Under the pieces are notes generated by a model. It was given only the letters and a program-made list of their open reading frames with translations, had not been told where the DNA came from and searched no databases. The position numbers were made by a program, and so were the translations under genes. 64,000 nt of DNA from Bradyrhizobium cytisi (GTDB taxonomy: Bacteria > Pseudomonadota > Alphaproteobacteria > Rhizobiales > Xanthobacteraceae): NCBI RefSeq assembly GCF_008123515.1, contig NZ_VSSR01000081.1, positions 1 to 64,000 on the forward strand. The letters are read 5' to 3'. Each line of letters begins with the position of its first letter. Positions within the stretch are counted from its first letter, which is position 1. Below, piece after piece: positions 29,349-37,974 of the stretch.

Positions 29349-30394
29349 CAGCTGGCGCGACGCAGCCGGCGGTTCGCGCCACGCTGGAGGACGTCGCACG
29401 TGCGGCGGGTGTTTCGCTTGCCACCGTCGATCGCGTTGTCAACCGGCGCGAGGGCGTGCGCGCCAAGACCGTCGCGCGTGTCGAGGCCGCCGTCGCCAAG
29501 CTCGGCTACCGCGCGGACGTGGCGGCCGCACGGCTCGCACGCGGGCAGAGTTTTCGCTTCGCCTTCGTGCTGCCATCCGGCAGCAACAGCTTCATGACCA
29601 ACCTGACTGAGCAGGTCCAGCGCACCGCGGACTGGCTCGCCGGCCAGCGCGGCTTCATCGATATCCTTCATGTCGACGTGTTCGATCCGGATGTGCTGGC
29701 CGGCGCGCTGGAAAACCTGTCGCCGGCCTATCAGGGCGTCGCCGTCATAGCGCTCGACCATCCCAGGGTGCGTGCCGCGATCGACGAGCTCACCGCGCGC
29801 GAGGTCGCCGTGGTGACCCTTGTGTCGGACGCGCCGAGCTCGCGCCGCCTGCATTATGTCGGTATCGACAACCCGGCCGCCGGGCGGACTGCCTCGACGC
29901 TGATGGGGCGTTTCCTGGCCGGGCGCGAGGGGACGGTCGCAGTGATCGCGGGATCGTTGTCGCTGCGCGATCACACCGAGCGGCAGTTCGGCTTCCACCA
30001 GATCCTGTCCAGCGAATATCCGAACCTGCGCGCGCTACCGGTCATCGAGGGCCGCGACGACAGCGAGCGAACGCGCCAGCTCACCGCGGCGTTGCTCGCG
30101 CGTCATGCCGATCTCCGCGGCATCTATTGCTGCGGTGCCGGAAACCGTGGCATCGCCGATGCGCTCGAGGCCTCCGGCCGCGCGCGCGAGGTGGTCTGGA
30201 TCACCCATGAACTGACGCAGTACACGCGGCGTTTCCTGGTCCGCGGCACCCTCGATGCCATCATCAACCAGGACCCGGGCCATGAGGCACGGTCTGCGGC
30301 GCGCGTCCTGCTCGCGCATTGTTCCGGCGAGCCGATCAGCCCCGATCAGGAGCGCATCCGCATCGACATTTTTCTGCGGGACAATCTGCCGTAA
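29345..30394 (+). CDS. LacI-family transcriptional regulator of the thu-like sugar cluster
   Basis: 349-aa DNA-binding repressor. The helix-turn-helix is TLEDVARAAGVSLATVDRVV followed by the hinge and a periplasmic-binding-type sensor domain, with ERQFGFHQIL and YCCGAGNRGIADAL in the effector region. It is the last gene of the cluster (ATGA overlap with ThuA), so it probably controls it. Its sensor has the long two-domain form that binds sugars. A possible operator is at 24471-24485. Confidence 0.9.
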   Translation: MTAGATQPAVRATLEDVARAAGVSLATVDRVVNRREGVRAKTVARVEAAVAKLGYRADVAAARLARGQSFRFAFVLPSGSNSFMTNLTEQVQRTADWLAGQRGFIDILHVDVFDPDVLAGALENLSPAYQGVAVIALDHPRVRAAIDELTAREVAVVTLVSDAPSSRRLHYVGIDNPAAGRTASTLMGRFLAGREGTVAVIAGSLSLRDHTERQFGFHQILSSEYPNLRALPVIEGRDDSERTRQLTAALLARHADLRGIYCCGAGNRGIADALEASGRAREVVWITHELTQYTRRFLVRGTLDAIINQDPGHEARSAARVLLAHCSGEPISPDQERIRIDIFLRDNLP

Positions 30395-30431
30395 CGTCGG
30401 GCATTGTCGCGGCAACTCCTGGTCTTGCGCC

Positions 30432-31421
30432 TCAACTCCACCGTATGGGTTTGCCGCCTTGCTTCGCACTTTCCTCGGCGAGGATCGCGATGCGCGTGGC
30501 GCGCAGGGCATCCTTCGCCGAAATCTGCAGGGCTTCGCCGCGCGCGAGGTGATCGAAGGCGAAGGCGGCAGGCGGGGCGCCCGGGGGAAGGTCGACGTCG
30601 CGTCGAGGGCGTGTCGCCGTTTCAACGAGGAGCCTGTTTTCCGCGAAGAGAACGTCCGCGCGCCCGCGTGTCCCTGAGATCCGCATGGCATAATCGCCAT
30701 GGCGGGGAGAAGCTTCCGGCTGAATCCAGTCCACTTCGATCGAAAATTGCGGGCCGTTGTCGCATGCGAGGATGGCGCGTCCCAAAGCGGGAAAGCTCGT
30801 CGTGCCGGCCGCCGGGGTGGGCGAGACCCAGCCGCTGATCGTGCCGCTGGTGTGCCCTGTCAGCCAAAGTGCAAGATCGATGTCGTGGACCGTCAGGTCG
30901 GCGAGGATGCCGCCATAGGTCGATGGCTCGAACATCCATGCCGGACGACGGCTTGGCGCGAGCTTGTGCGGCCCGGTCGAGTTGATCGATACGATGTCTC
31001 CTAACTCGCCACCTTCAAGGACCGAGCGGAGCGCGAGTGTGACCGGATAAAAGCGCTTCTCGAGCAGAAGCGTCAGCAGGTTGCGCCCGGCAAGGGCGTT
31101 CTCAATCAGGGCGAGCTGGGGAAGCGTCACCGCCATCGGCTTGTCGACGATCGCAAAAATATTCCGGCGCAGCAGTTCAGCGACGATCGGCGCTCGAAGA
31201 CCGAACTCAGTGAAAACAGCCACGGCCTGGACCTTGTGCGCCTCCAGCAATGCGATCGGGTCAGCATAGCCGGGAGACTGCGTGCGTCGCTCGAGCTCGG
31301 TGAGGCGGGCGGCATCGTGATCGGCGACCGCAGCGATCCTGACGTCGGTCCTGACAGCGATCTCCGAGAGCACGTATTCGACATGCGGATGAGCCGCACC
31401 AATGATGGCAATGTCGAGCAT
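30432..31421 (-). CDS. Gfo/Idh/MocA family oxidoreductase (atypical nucleotide motif)
   Basis: 329-aa NAD(P)-dependent dehydrogenase-like protein. The N-terminus LDIAIIGAAHPHVEYVLSE places GAAHPH where most family members have GxGxxG; such HPH forms occur in one subgroup. The catalytic region VDKPMAV matches EKP with Asp in place of Glu. VHDIDLALWLTG is the usual substrate-domain His motif. ATG at 31421 is chosen, 10 bases after the stop of the neighbouring Gfo/Idh gene. Last gene of the minus-strand nag operon. Substrate unknown, probably an amino-sugar derivative. Confidence 0.85.
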   Translation of the reverse strand: MLDIAIIGAAHPHVEYVLSEIAVRTDVRIAAVADHDAARLTELERRTQSPGYADPIALLEAHKVQAVAVFTEFGLRAPIVAELLRRNIFAIVDKPMAVTLPQLALIENALAGRNLLTLLLEKRFYPVTLALRSVLEGGELGDIVSINSTGPHKLAPSRRPAWMFEPSTYGGILADLTVHDIDLALWLTGHTSGTISGWVSPTPAAGTTSFPALGRAILACDNGPQFSIEVDWIQPEASPRHGDYAMRISGTRGRADVLFAENRLLVETATRPRRDVDLPPGAPPAAFAFDHLARGEALQISAKDALRATRIAILAEESAKQGGKPIRWS

Positions 31422-31431
31422 GGAAGAGGCA

Positions 31432-32481
31432 TCACCTGGCATCGAGGGCCATCTCCGGCAAGACGTCGTTGGGGGTGACGACCCGGCCTTCCGCGGCCGA
31501 GCGATAGATCGCGGTGACGACGCGCGTAGCCTCGAATCCATCCCTGAACGGAGTGGCGGGTGCCCGTCGCTCCCGGACCGCCTGGACGAAGTCGCGCCAT
31601 TGCGCGATATGTCCCTCGATTCCGATCGCCTTGGGATCGTTGGCGGCACTTCCTGGTCCCGTCGCGCTCGCAGGCTGCGGGATATCGGGAAAATCCCAGC
31701 GGACGATGCGGTCGTGTGCAAGCTCGCAGCTGCCCCGATCGGTGAACAGGCGCAGCATGGCCGGCCGCCCCGGCGGCAGTGCCGTGCTCGTCACGATCAC
31801 GCCCAAAGTGCCGGATGCGAAGGACAGCAGCGCCGCCGTCGTGTCCTCGATCGCGTGAGAATGTCCGAGCGTCGCAGTCTTGCCTTGAACGCTCGCCACT
31901 GGTCCGAACAGCCAAAGCATCAGGTCCAGATTGTGGACGCCCTGGTTGAAGAGCGAGCCGCCGCCGTGACCGGCTTCGGCGCGCCACGGCTTCTCCGCAT
32001 AGTAGGCGTCGGAGCGATACCAATGGATCGCCGCCTCGATCAGGCGCGGTTGTCCGAGGCTGCCTGCGTCGAGCTGCTTCTTGATCGCCAAATGTTGCGG
32101 TTCGAGCCGGCGCTGCGAGACCACGCCGCAGGTCAGCTGCGAGCTCTCGGCCGCACGGACCAGCGATGCGGCCTCGGCGGGATCGACGCAGAGGGGTTTC
32201 TCGACCAGCACATGTCGTCCGGACCTGATGGCGGCAAGTGCTGCGTCATGATGAGCGCCGCTCGGAGTGCAGACAACGACGGCGTCGATGTCTGCACCGG
32301 CCAGCATGGCGTCGGTGGTTGCAAATGCCGGAACAGGCGCGCCGTCGATGCATGCGGCAATCTGCTCGGGGGTCCCGCCGGCGACAGCGGCCAAAACTGT
32401 CTCGTCGAGCGCCCTGATCGCCCGCGCGTGTGTTTCACCGATCGCCCCTGGACCGACCAACCCGATGCGAAGTTGGCTCAT
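31432..32481 (-). CDS. Gfo/Idh/MocA family oxidoreductase
   Basis: 349-aa NAD(P)-dependent sugar dehydrogenase. N-terminus RIGLVGPGAIGETHARAI has the GxGxxG motif; VEKPLCVD is the EKP motif; LFNQGVHNLDLMLWLFGP is the typical His-containing active-site helix. It lies between nagA (9 bases upstream) and a second Gfo/Idh gene on the minus strand. Together these two enzymes imply an oxidation/reduction step on an amino-sugar before or after deacetylation. The exact reaction is not known. Confidence 0.9.
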   Translation of the reverse strand: MSQLRIGLVGPGAIGETHARAIRALDETVLAAVAGGTPEQIAACIDGAPVPAFATTDAMLAGADIDAVVVCTPSGAHHDAALAAIRSGRHVLVEKPLCVDPAEAASLVRAAESSQLTCGVVSQRRLEPQHLAIKKQLDAGSLGQPRLIEAAIHWYRSDAYYAEKPWRAEAGHGGGSLFNQGVHNLDLMLWLFGPVASVQGKTATLGHSHAIEDTTAALLSFASGTLGVIVTSTALPPGRPAMLRLFTDRGSCELAHDRIVRWDFPDIPQPASATGPGSAANDPKAIGIEGHIAQWRDFVQAVRERRAPATPFRDGFEATRVVTAIYRSAAEGRVVTPNDVLPEMALDAR

Positions 32482-32490
32482 CTCAATTCC

Positions 32491-33639
32491 TCAATGCTTG
32501 GCTGGAAAGGGTTGACCAGCGACATAGACGGTCTCGGGAATGATGGACCCGTCGTCTCCGAGACGAAATCGAAGCAGATCCGCCGGCGCGCCGACTGTCA
32601 GAGCTGGCAGCTGGAATGGTGTGCGTGGATTGATCGTTGCCAGCCTGAGTGCCTCGGCCAGCGTCAAGCCGGCCACTCGCCTGGCCGTCGCGACCCCGAA
32701 CGGAAGGCTGGCTGCTGCGCCCGCCAGAAACGGCGTGCCGGCGACCTCCAGCCGGCCGTTCGCCTTCAGCTCGACGCGTCCGCCCACCGGCACGTCATAG
32801 ATCGCCGGCGGACAACCCGCGAGCGCGACGGCGTCTGAAACCAGCATCGATCGTTCGAGGCCCTTTGCGCGCAGCATGGCCTTGAAGGTCTCGGGCGGAA
32901 GGTGGTGGCCATCGGCGATGAAGCTCGCCCAGAGCCTGTCTTCCGCCAACTGCGTCCAGATCGGATTGGGGTGCCGCGGCAGCTGGGCCGCGATGCCGTT
33001 GCCAAGGTGCGTCGACAACATCGCTCCAGCCTCGACCGCGGCGGAGATCTGAGCTGTCGTAGCATCGGTATGGCCGAGCGCGACATGAACTCCGCGCGAG
33101 CGAAGCCCTCGCACATAGTCGGCCGTCTCCGGCCAGTGCGGTGACAAGGTCACCAGGCCGACGAGGTTTCCGCTGGCGGCTTGCCAGGCGTCGAACTCAG
33201 CGAGATCCGGTGGTCTGACGTGTTCGGCCGGGTGCGCGCCGCGAGGACCGTCCTCCGGTGCGATATGGGGCCCTTCAACATGGACGAAGGGGATCGCGTG
33301 CCTGACCAGCGGATCGCTGTCGCGCGCCTGTGCGATCGCCTTCAACGCATCGATGAGCGCAGCGCGTGATGCCGTGATCAACGTCGGAGCAAAACGCGAA
33401 ACGCCGCTGCCATGGACGGCCAGGGCGAGATCGCGAACCGTCTGCGGATCGGTGCCGCCATTGAGGTCATGGCCGCCGAAGCCGTTCAATTGCAGATCGA
33501 ACAGTCCGAGCGACAACCAATGCCCGTCATCAGGGCCGCCGGGGGCGATGCCTGAAATATGGCCATCCATAAATGTGATCGTGCGAGGTTGCCCGGTCTC
33601 CGGATCGCGACCCCAGACCTGTGTCGTAACCTCGCTCAT
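32491..33639 (-). CDS. nagA: N-acetylglucosamine-6-phosphate deacetylase
   Basis: 382-aa amidohydrolase-fold enzyme that removes acetate from GlcNAc-6-P. Family segments: HVEGPHIAPEDGPRGAHPAE (metal-binding Glu), GVHVALGHTDAT (His), MLSTHLGNG (His), ADGHHLPPE (His, substrate contact), and VSDAVALAG with the catalytic Asp. The usual MN after THL(Y/F) is GNG here. Its start overlaps the stop of nagB by 4 bases. Two Gfo/Idh genes follow. Substrate could be a related N-acetyl amino sugar. Confidence 0.9.
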   Translation of the reverse strand: MSEVTTQVWGRDPETGQPRTITFMDGHISGIAPGGPDDGHWLSLGLFDLQLNGFGGHDLNGGTDPQTVRDLALAVHGSGVSRFAPTLITASRAALIDALKAIAQARDSDPLVRHAIPFVHVEGPHIAPEDGPRGAHPAEHVRPPDLAEFDAWQAASGNLVGLVTLSPHWPETADYVRGLRSRGVHVALGHTDATTAQISAAVEAGAMLSTHLGNGIAAQLPRHPNPIWTQLAEDRLWASFIADGHHLPPETFKAMLRAKGLERSMLVSDAVALAGCPPAIYDVPVGGRVELKANGRLEVAGTPFLAGAAASLPFGVATARRVAGLTLAEALRLATINPRTPFQLPALTVGAPADLLRFRLGDDGSIIPETVYVAGQPFPAKH

Positions 33640-34418
33640 GCGCGTGCCGGTGCTTGCAGTGAAAGCCGTAGTGGTGCGGAATCACGGTCGAGATACAGCG
33701 TGCATCGCGGATGCGTACGCAATGCGCTCGCCGGACAGGCAGCACCTATCGGGCCGTACAGGGACTGCTCGACGGCGGCGCGCTTGGCCGCGCCGGGCAC
33801 TACGCAAAAAAGCTGATGAGCGTCCAGCAATCGAGGGATCGTCAGGGTGATCGCGTGTGTCGGAACGTCGCCCAGAGTCGCAAAGCATTTGTCGTCAACC
33901 TGCTGCTGACGGCAGATCGCGTCGAGCTCGACGATCTTGACCTGCCTGGTGTCGTGCAAATCCGCGACGGGCGGATCGTTGAACGCCAGATGCCCGTTGA
34001 CGCCGATGCCGAGGCACACGATGTCGATCGGGGCCTCGGCCAGAAGGGCGGTGTAGCGCGCCGCCTCGCGGTCCGGATCTAATTCTTGTCCGATCAAATG
34101 GGCGGCACCCAGAGGGACGCGCGAGAAAAAATGGCGGGTCAGCCACACTCCGAAGCGCTCGGGTGCGTGCGCCGGAAGCCCGAGGTATTCGTCCATGTGG
34201 AACGCGATCACGCGTCGCCAATCGACATCGCGCTCTGCTGCCAACGCGTCCAGCATCTCTGCCTGGCTCGGAGCGGCGGCGAACACCATCCTCACCCTGT
34301 CTTGCCGCGCGAGGCGATCGCGCAGCGCGGCTGCGATGTCCAAAGCCGCAGCCCGGCCCATCGCATCCCGCGTCTCTGATATCGCGATCCCTGGAGCGAC
34401 CGAAGCCATCATGCTCAT
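33636..34418 (-). CDS. nagB: Glucosamine-6-phosphate deaminase family protein
   Basis: 260-aa NagB/6-phosphogluconolactonase-type isomerase-deaminase. GIGVNGHLAFNDPP is the NagB active-site motif, and HMDEYLGLPAHAPERFG corresponds to the family's DEY segment with the catalytic Asp. ITLTIPRLLDAHQLFCVVPG follows as in NagB. It leads the minus-strand operon nagB-nagA-Gfo/Idh-Gfo/Idh, with a promoter whose spacer holds the operator at 34465-34480. Three Met codons are near the start (34418, 34412, 34409); no clear ribosome site decides between them. Confidence 0.9.
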   Translation of the reverse strand: MSMMASVAPGIAISETRDAMGRAAALDIAAALRDRLARQDRVRMVFAAAPSQAEMLDALAAERDVDWRRVIAFHMDEYLGLPAHAPERFGVWLTRHFFSRVPLGAAHLIGQELDPDREAARYTALLAEAPIDIVCLGIGVNGHLAFNDPPVADLHDTRQVKIVELDAICRQQQVDDKCFATLGDVPTHAITLTIPRLLDAHQLFCVVPGAAKRAAVEQSLYGPIGAACPASALRTHPRCTLYLDRDSAPLRLSLQAPARA

Positions 34419-34456
34419 CCGTGGTTCTTGCCGGGGCCCGTCACTCCGCGCGATCG

Positions 34457-34485
34457 AGGATGTAATGCAATCGGTTGCATGTCAA
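34457..34485 (-). promoter_or_regulatory. nagB promoter with built-in LacI-type operator
   Basis: On the minus strand: TTGACA (34480-34485), a 17-base spacer holding GCAACCGATTGC, then CATCCT (34457-34462). On the plus strand, arms ATGCAA (34465-34470) and TTGCAT (34475-34480) form the operator. The same -35/operator/-10 arrangement is found before the transporter at 35626-35654. Binding of the divergently encoded LacI regulator here would block RNA polymerase. Confidence 0.7.
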
Positions 34486-34549
34486 GCTTGCGCCCCGGCG
34501 ACGATCAAGGCATGTGTAGTGTCGAGATCCCGCATAGGAGACGCCCCCG

Positions 34550-35584
34550 GTGAAACGCGATTCCGACGGCAGGGAGCAGCGTGCCAAGATCGCGCCGACC
34601 ATCAGTCAGGTCGCAAAGATCTCCGGGGTCTCGCGTGCAACCGTATCGCGCGCCTTCACAAGACCCGGAATGCTGAGCGAGGAGACCGTCCGGCGCGTCA
34701 AGGCTGTCGCCGACAAGCTGGGATATGTGCCCAACCAGGTCGCGCGCGCACTTTCGACCGGGCGGCATGGCAATGTCGCGCTCATTGTCTCCGACGTTGC
34801 GAATCCGTTCTTTCCACCTTTGATCAGAGCGGCCCAGCTTCATGCCGACAGGGCGGGACTGTGCGTCTTTCTGGGCAATTCGGACGAGGATCCCGCCCGT
34901 GAGGAGTTGCTGCTCGGCCGCTTTATCGGCCAGGTGGAAGGACTTGTCCTCGCCTCGTCCCGCCTGGACGAAGCGCAAATCCGGATCTATGCGGCGCGCC
35001 GTCCGCTGGTGCTGATCAATCGCGATATCGAAGGAATTACGCGGGTCTTGATCGACACGGCACCAGGCGTTGCAGCCGCGATCGCACATCTTGCCGAGCT
35101 CGGGCATCGGCACATCGCCTATGTCAGCGGCCCCACGACGTCATGGTCCAACCAGCAGCGGCGCAACGCGGTCCGCAAGGAGGCGGCGAAACGCGGGCTC
35201 AAGGTGATCGCCATTCCGGCCCGCCCGCCCTCCTACGACACCGGCCGGCTTGCCGCCGCCCCGATCGTCGCCAGCGGGGTGACCGCGGCCATCGCGTTTG
35301 ACGATCTCGTTGCCCAGGGTCTGCTGGCGGGGCTTGCTGCCCTCGACGTCGACGTGCCCAGATCGTTCAGCGTCGTCGGCTGCGATGATGTCCTCGGTGA
35401 GACCACTTACCCGCAGCTCACGACAGTGTCGGCGCGCTGCGCCGATGCCGGCGACGTCGCGGTCGGCCTCCTGCTCAGCCAGATGAGCGGTGGCGCGTCG
35501 GGCGAAATCCGCCACAAGCTGAACTCTCATCTCGTCGTTCGCGCGAGCACCGGCCCGGCGCCGGCGAAACGAAAAAGCCGCTGA
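34550..35584 (+). CDS. LacI-family transcriptional regulator of the amino-sugar cluster
   Basis: 344-aa repressor. DNA-binding N-terminus PTISQVAKISGVSRATVSRA with the hinge KLGYVPNQVARALS, then a two-lobed sensor with LIVSDVANPFFPPLIRAA and VGCDDVLGETTYPQLTTV. It is transcribed away from nagB and toward the transporter genes. The two near-identical GCAACCGGTTGC-type sites, one on each side of it (34465-34480 and 35633-35644), are the sort of CG-centred palindrome LacI proteins bind, so it very likely controls both operons and perhaps itself. The effector is probably an amino sugar or its phosphate. Confidence 0.9.
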   Translation: MKRDSDGREQRAKIAPTISQVAKISGVSRATVSRAFTRPGMLSEETVRRVKAVADKLGYVPNQVARALSTGRHGNVALIVSDVANPFFPPLIRAAQLHADRAGLCVFLGNSDEDPAREELLLGRFIGQVEGLVLASSRLDEAQIRIYAARRPLVLINRDIEGITRVLIDTAPGVAAAIAHLAELGHRHIAYVSGPTTSWSNQQRRNAVRKEAAKRGLKVIAIPARPPSYDTGRLAAAPIVASGVTAAIAFDDLVAQGLLAGLAALDVDVPRSFSVVGCDDVLGETTYPQLTTVSARCADAGDVAVGLLLSQMSGGASGEIRHKLNSHLVVRASTGPAPAKRKSR

Positions 35585-35625
35585 CGATTTGGTCAATAGC
35601 CTTCGAAAGCGGCAACGGATCGCAA

Positions 35626-35654
35626 TTGACACGCAACCGGTTGCATGACAGCCT
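35626..35654 (+). promoter_or_regulatory. Transporter promoter with built-in LacI-type operator
   Basis: TTGACA (35626-35631), a 17-base spacer holding the perfect palindrome GCAACCGGTTGC (35633-35644), then CAGCCT (35649-35654). It mirrors the nagB promoter base for base in layout. An ATG at 35645 overlaps the operator and is too close to be the start of the transporter gene. Confidence 0.7.
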
Positions 35655-35689
35655 TTGGTCGGGATTTATGTAGTTCTGGGAGCGGGGAC

Positions 35690-37021
35690 ATGGACTTCAT
35701 CGCGACATCGGTTGGCACGTTCGGATATCCAACCTCTCCCGGGAAGAAGCGTCATGCATGGCTGTCGGCTGCTGGATTGCTGGCAGTGGCTGTTGCCCTG
35801 CCAATGCTGGCGTCGCCGGCGTCAGCGGAGAAGCTGACCATCTGGAGCGGCTGGCCCGACCTCGTCCCATTCTATAAGCGCGTCGGCGACCAGCTGAAGG
35901 CGAAGTATCCCGATCTCGACATCAGCGTCGAGGCAATCGCCTTGCGTGAGCATGAGAAGCGGCTGGCGCTGTCGCTTCCATCCGGCGCGGCCGGAGACGT
36001 CATCGAGATGGAGGTCGAGGCGGCGCGATATCTGGAGGCCGGCCTGATTCCGGAGCCGCCGGCCTCGATCGTGGAGTTCGTCAAAGCCAATTACGACATG
36101 ACGCGCGTGAAGACCGCCACTTATGAGGGCAAGATCTACGGCGTCCCGTTGTTCCAGGGGCAGGGCGCGCTGTTCTACAACACCGACACGTTTGCCAAGG
36201 CCGGCCTTAATTCGCCGCCCAAGACGATGGCGGACTATACGGCCTATGCGCAGAAGCTTGTCCAGCGTGACACGTCCGGTGCGCCGACGGTGAGCGGCTG
36301 GAGCCTGCGTCTCAGCGGTGGTGGTTCAGGCATTGCTGAAAAGTACTGGACGATCCTCTATAATTTCGGCGGGACGTTGCTGGAGGAGAAGGGCGGGAAG
36401 TGGCGCGCGGCCTATGCGAACGAGGCCGGCCGCAACGCGCTCAAGCAATATCTCGACAACGTCGTGACCTATCGGACGGTATCGCCTGAGATGAAGGCGG
36501 ACGCTGAAGCCTTCGAGCTCGGCCAGACGGCGATGTTCATCCGGGAGTCCTGGGTGATCGGCGACATCGCCAAGAAGGCGCCTAACCTCAAATACGCGAC
36601 GGCGCCGTTGCCGAAGGGAACGTTGATGGTGCCGGTGGACCTCTACGTTCCCAACAAGGGGCCGAAGAGCCAGATCGCCTGGGATTTCGTTCAGAAGGCC
36701 AATGAGCCGGAGAATCTGCTTTGGCTGCTCGAGAACACGGCGTGGGTGCCCAATCGCAAGGGGCTCGACTACTCTGCGGTCCTCGGCAAGATCCCCCAGC
36801 TCGGCGCGTTTGTGAACACGCCCGCCGACCACGTCTTCTTCACCGTTCCGGCGATCAGTCCGGCGAGCGAAATCCTCACCCGGCTCGCGGCCCGGCTCGA
36901 GAAGGCATTCACCGACAAATCGCTGGCAGGAAACGATGCCGGCATCGACGCTTTCCTGAAATCTGCGGCTGAGGAGAGCGACAAGATCCTTGCCCGGGAA
37001 GATCTGCTGGCCAAACCGTGA
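35690..37021 (+). CDS. CUT1 sugar ABC transporter substrate-binding protein, amino-sugar cluster
   Basis: 443-aa MalE/UgpB-type periplasmic binding protein. The N-terminus has an unusually long polar region (about 22 residues) before a hydrophobic segment ending ASPASAE, a Sec signal. The mature protein starts KLTIWSGWPDLVPFYKRVGD. ATG at 35690 with AGCGGGGA upstream is preferred to the ATG at 35645, which lies in the operator. Position beside nagA/nagB and the shared operator suggest N-acetylglucosamine or chitin/peptidoglycan oligosaccharide as ligand; that is inference. Confidence 0.9.
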   Translation: MDFIATSVGTFGYPTSPGKKRHAWLSAAGLLAVAVALPMLASPASAEKLTIWSGWPDLVPFYKRVGDQLKAKYPDLDISVEAIALREHEKRLALSLPSGAAGDVIEMEVEAARYLEAGLIPEPPASIVEFVKANYDMTRVKTATYEGKIYGVPLFQGQGALFYNTDTFAKAGLNSPPKTMADYTAYAQKLVQRDTSGAPTVSGWSLRLSGGGSGIAEKYWTILYNFGGTLLEEKGGKWRAAYANEAGRNALKQYLDNVVTYRTVSPEMKADAEAFELGQTAMFIRESWVIGDIAKKAPNLKYATAPLPKGTLMVPVDLYVPNKGPKSQIAWDFVQKANEPENLLWLLENTAWVPNRKGLDYSAVLGKIPQLGAFVNTPADHVFFTVPAISPASEILTRLAARLEKAFTDKSLAGNDAGIDAFLKSAAEESDKILAREDLLAKP

Positions 37022-37086
37022 GATCGCATCCGATGGTCGCGACCACACAGTTGCAGCGCTAGCCGGCGGCCGCTCCGGGAGACTCC

Positions 37087-37974
37087 ATGCGTTCCAAGCC
37101 GAAATGGCTATTTCCGGTTCTGGCGCTGCTCCCGGTTCTCGGCCTCTATGCTTGCTTGCGAATCTATCCGATCGCCGAGACACTGCGTCTCAGCCTCTTC
37201 AAGTGGAACATCATCTCGCGGCGCAAACCGTTCGTCGGACTCGACAACTTTGTCGAGCTGATGAGTGACCCGCTGTTTCTCGAAGCGATCTTCAACACCA
37301 CTATCGTTGCGTTCGGCGTGCTGGTGATCACCATTCCTGTCGGGTTGGCACTCGCCGCGCTGATCAACGGCCGGCAAGGCCTGCGGCGCAGTGGCTTCTA
37401 CGAAACCTCGATCTTCCTGCCTCACGTCGTCTCGCTTGTGCCAGCGGCGATGGCCTGGAAATGGATTTTCGATGCGCGGCTCGGGCCCCTCAACGCCCTG
37501 ATCGGATGGTTCGGAATCCCGGCCCAGGCCTGGTTGTTCGACCCTGCCTTATCGCTGGTGTGTCTGATCGTTCTGTGCTCCTGGCAGTCGATCGGCTACG
37601 CCGTCCTGATTTTTCTGGTCGGATTGAAGAACGTTCCGGAGGCGCTGTACGAGGCGGCGCGCTTGGATGGCGCATCCGCTCTCCAGGCATTCCGTTATGT
37701 CGCAATACCTCTGTTGAGACCGGTGATGCTGTACGTGTCGGTGATCACGCTGATCTCGTCGTATAACATTTATGCGCAGGCCTTCGTCCTGGCCTCGGAC
37801 GTCCAGGGCGCGCCGGGGCATCTCGTTCGCGTCCTCGTCCTCGACATGCTCGAAAACAGCTTTCGAAATTACCGGGTCGGCTATGCCGCTGCCGAAGCCG
37901 TGGTCCTTCTCGTGATCGTGCTCGTCCTGACCGGCGCGCAGTTCAGGCTGTTTCGGGATCGGAGCCGCGCGTGA
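37087..37974 (+). CDS. CUT1 sugar ABC transporter permease, MalF type (amino-sugar cluster)
   Basis: 295-aa inner-membrane permease with six helices. Family segments: FKWNIISRRKPFVGLDNFVE near the N-terminus and the EAA loop EAARLDGASALQAFRYVAIP (around res 194-213). It sits 65 bases after the binding-protein gene and overlaps the second permease by 4 bases (GTGA). Confidence 0.92.
   Translation: MRSKPKWLFPVLALLPVLGLYACLRIYPIAETLRLSLFKWNIISRRKPFVGLDNFVELMSDPLFLEAIFNTTIVAFGVLVITIPVGLALAALINGRQGLRRSGFYETSIFLPHVVSLVPAAMAWKWIFDARLGPLNALIGWFGIPAQAWLFDPALSLVCLIVLCSWQSIGYAVLIFLVGLKNVPEALYEAARLDGASALQAFRYVAIPLLRPVMLYVSVITLISSYNIYAQAFVLASDVQGAPGHLVRVLVLDMLENSFRNYRVGYAAAEAVVLLVIVLVLTGAQFRLFRDRSRA

Noticed and set aside
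35645..35689. Translation start of the amino-sugar binding protein at 35645
   Set aside because: It overlaps the LacI operator and promoter, so it cannot lie within the transcript; 35690 has a ribosome site.
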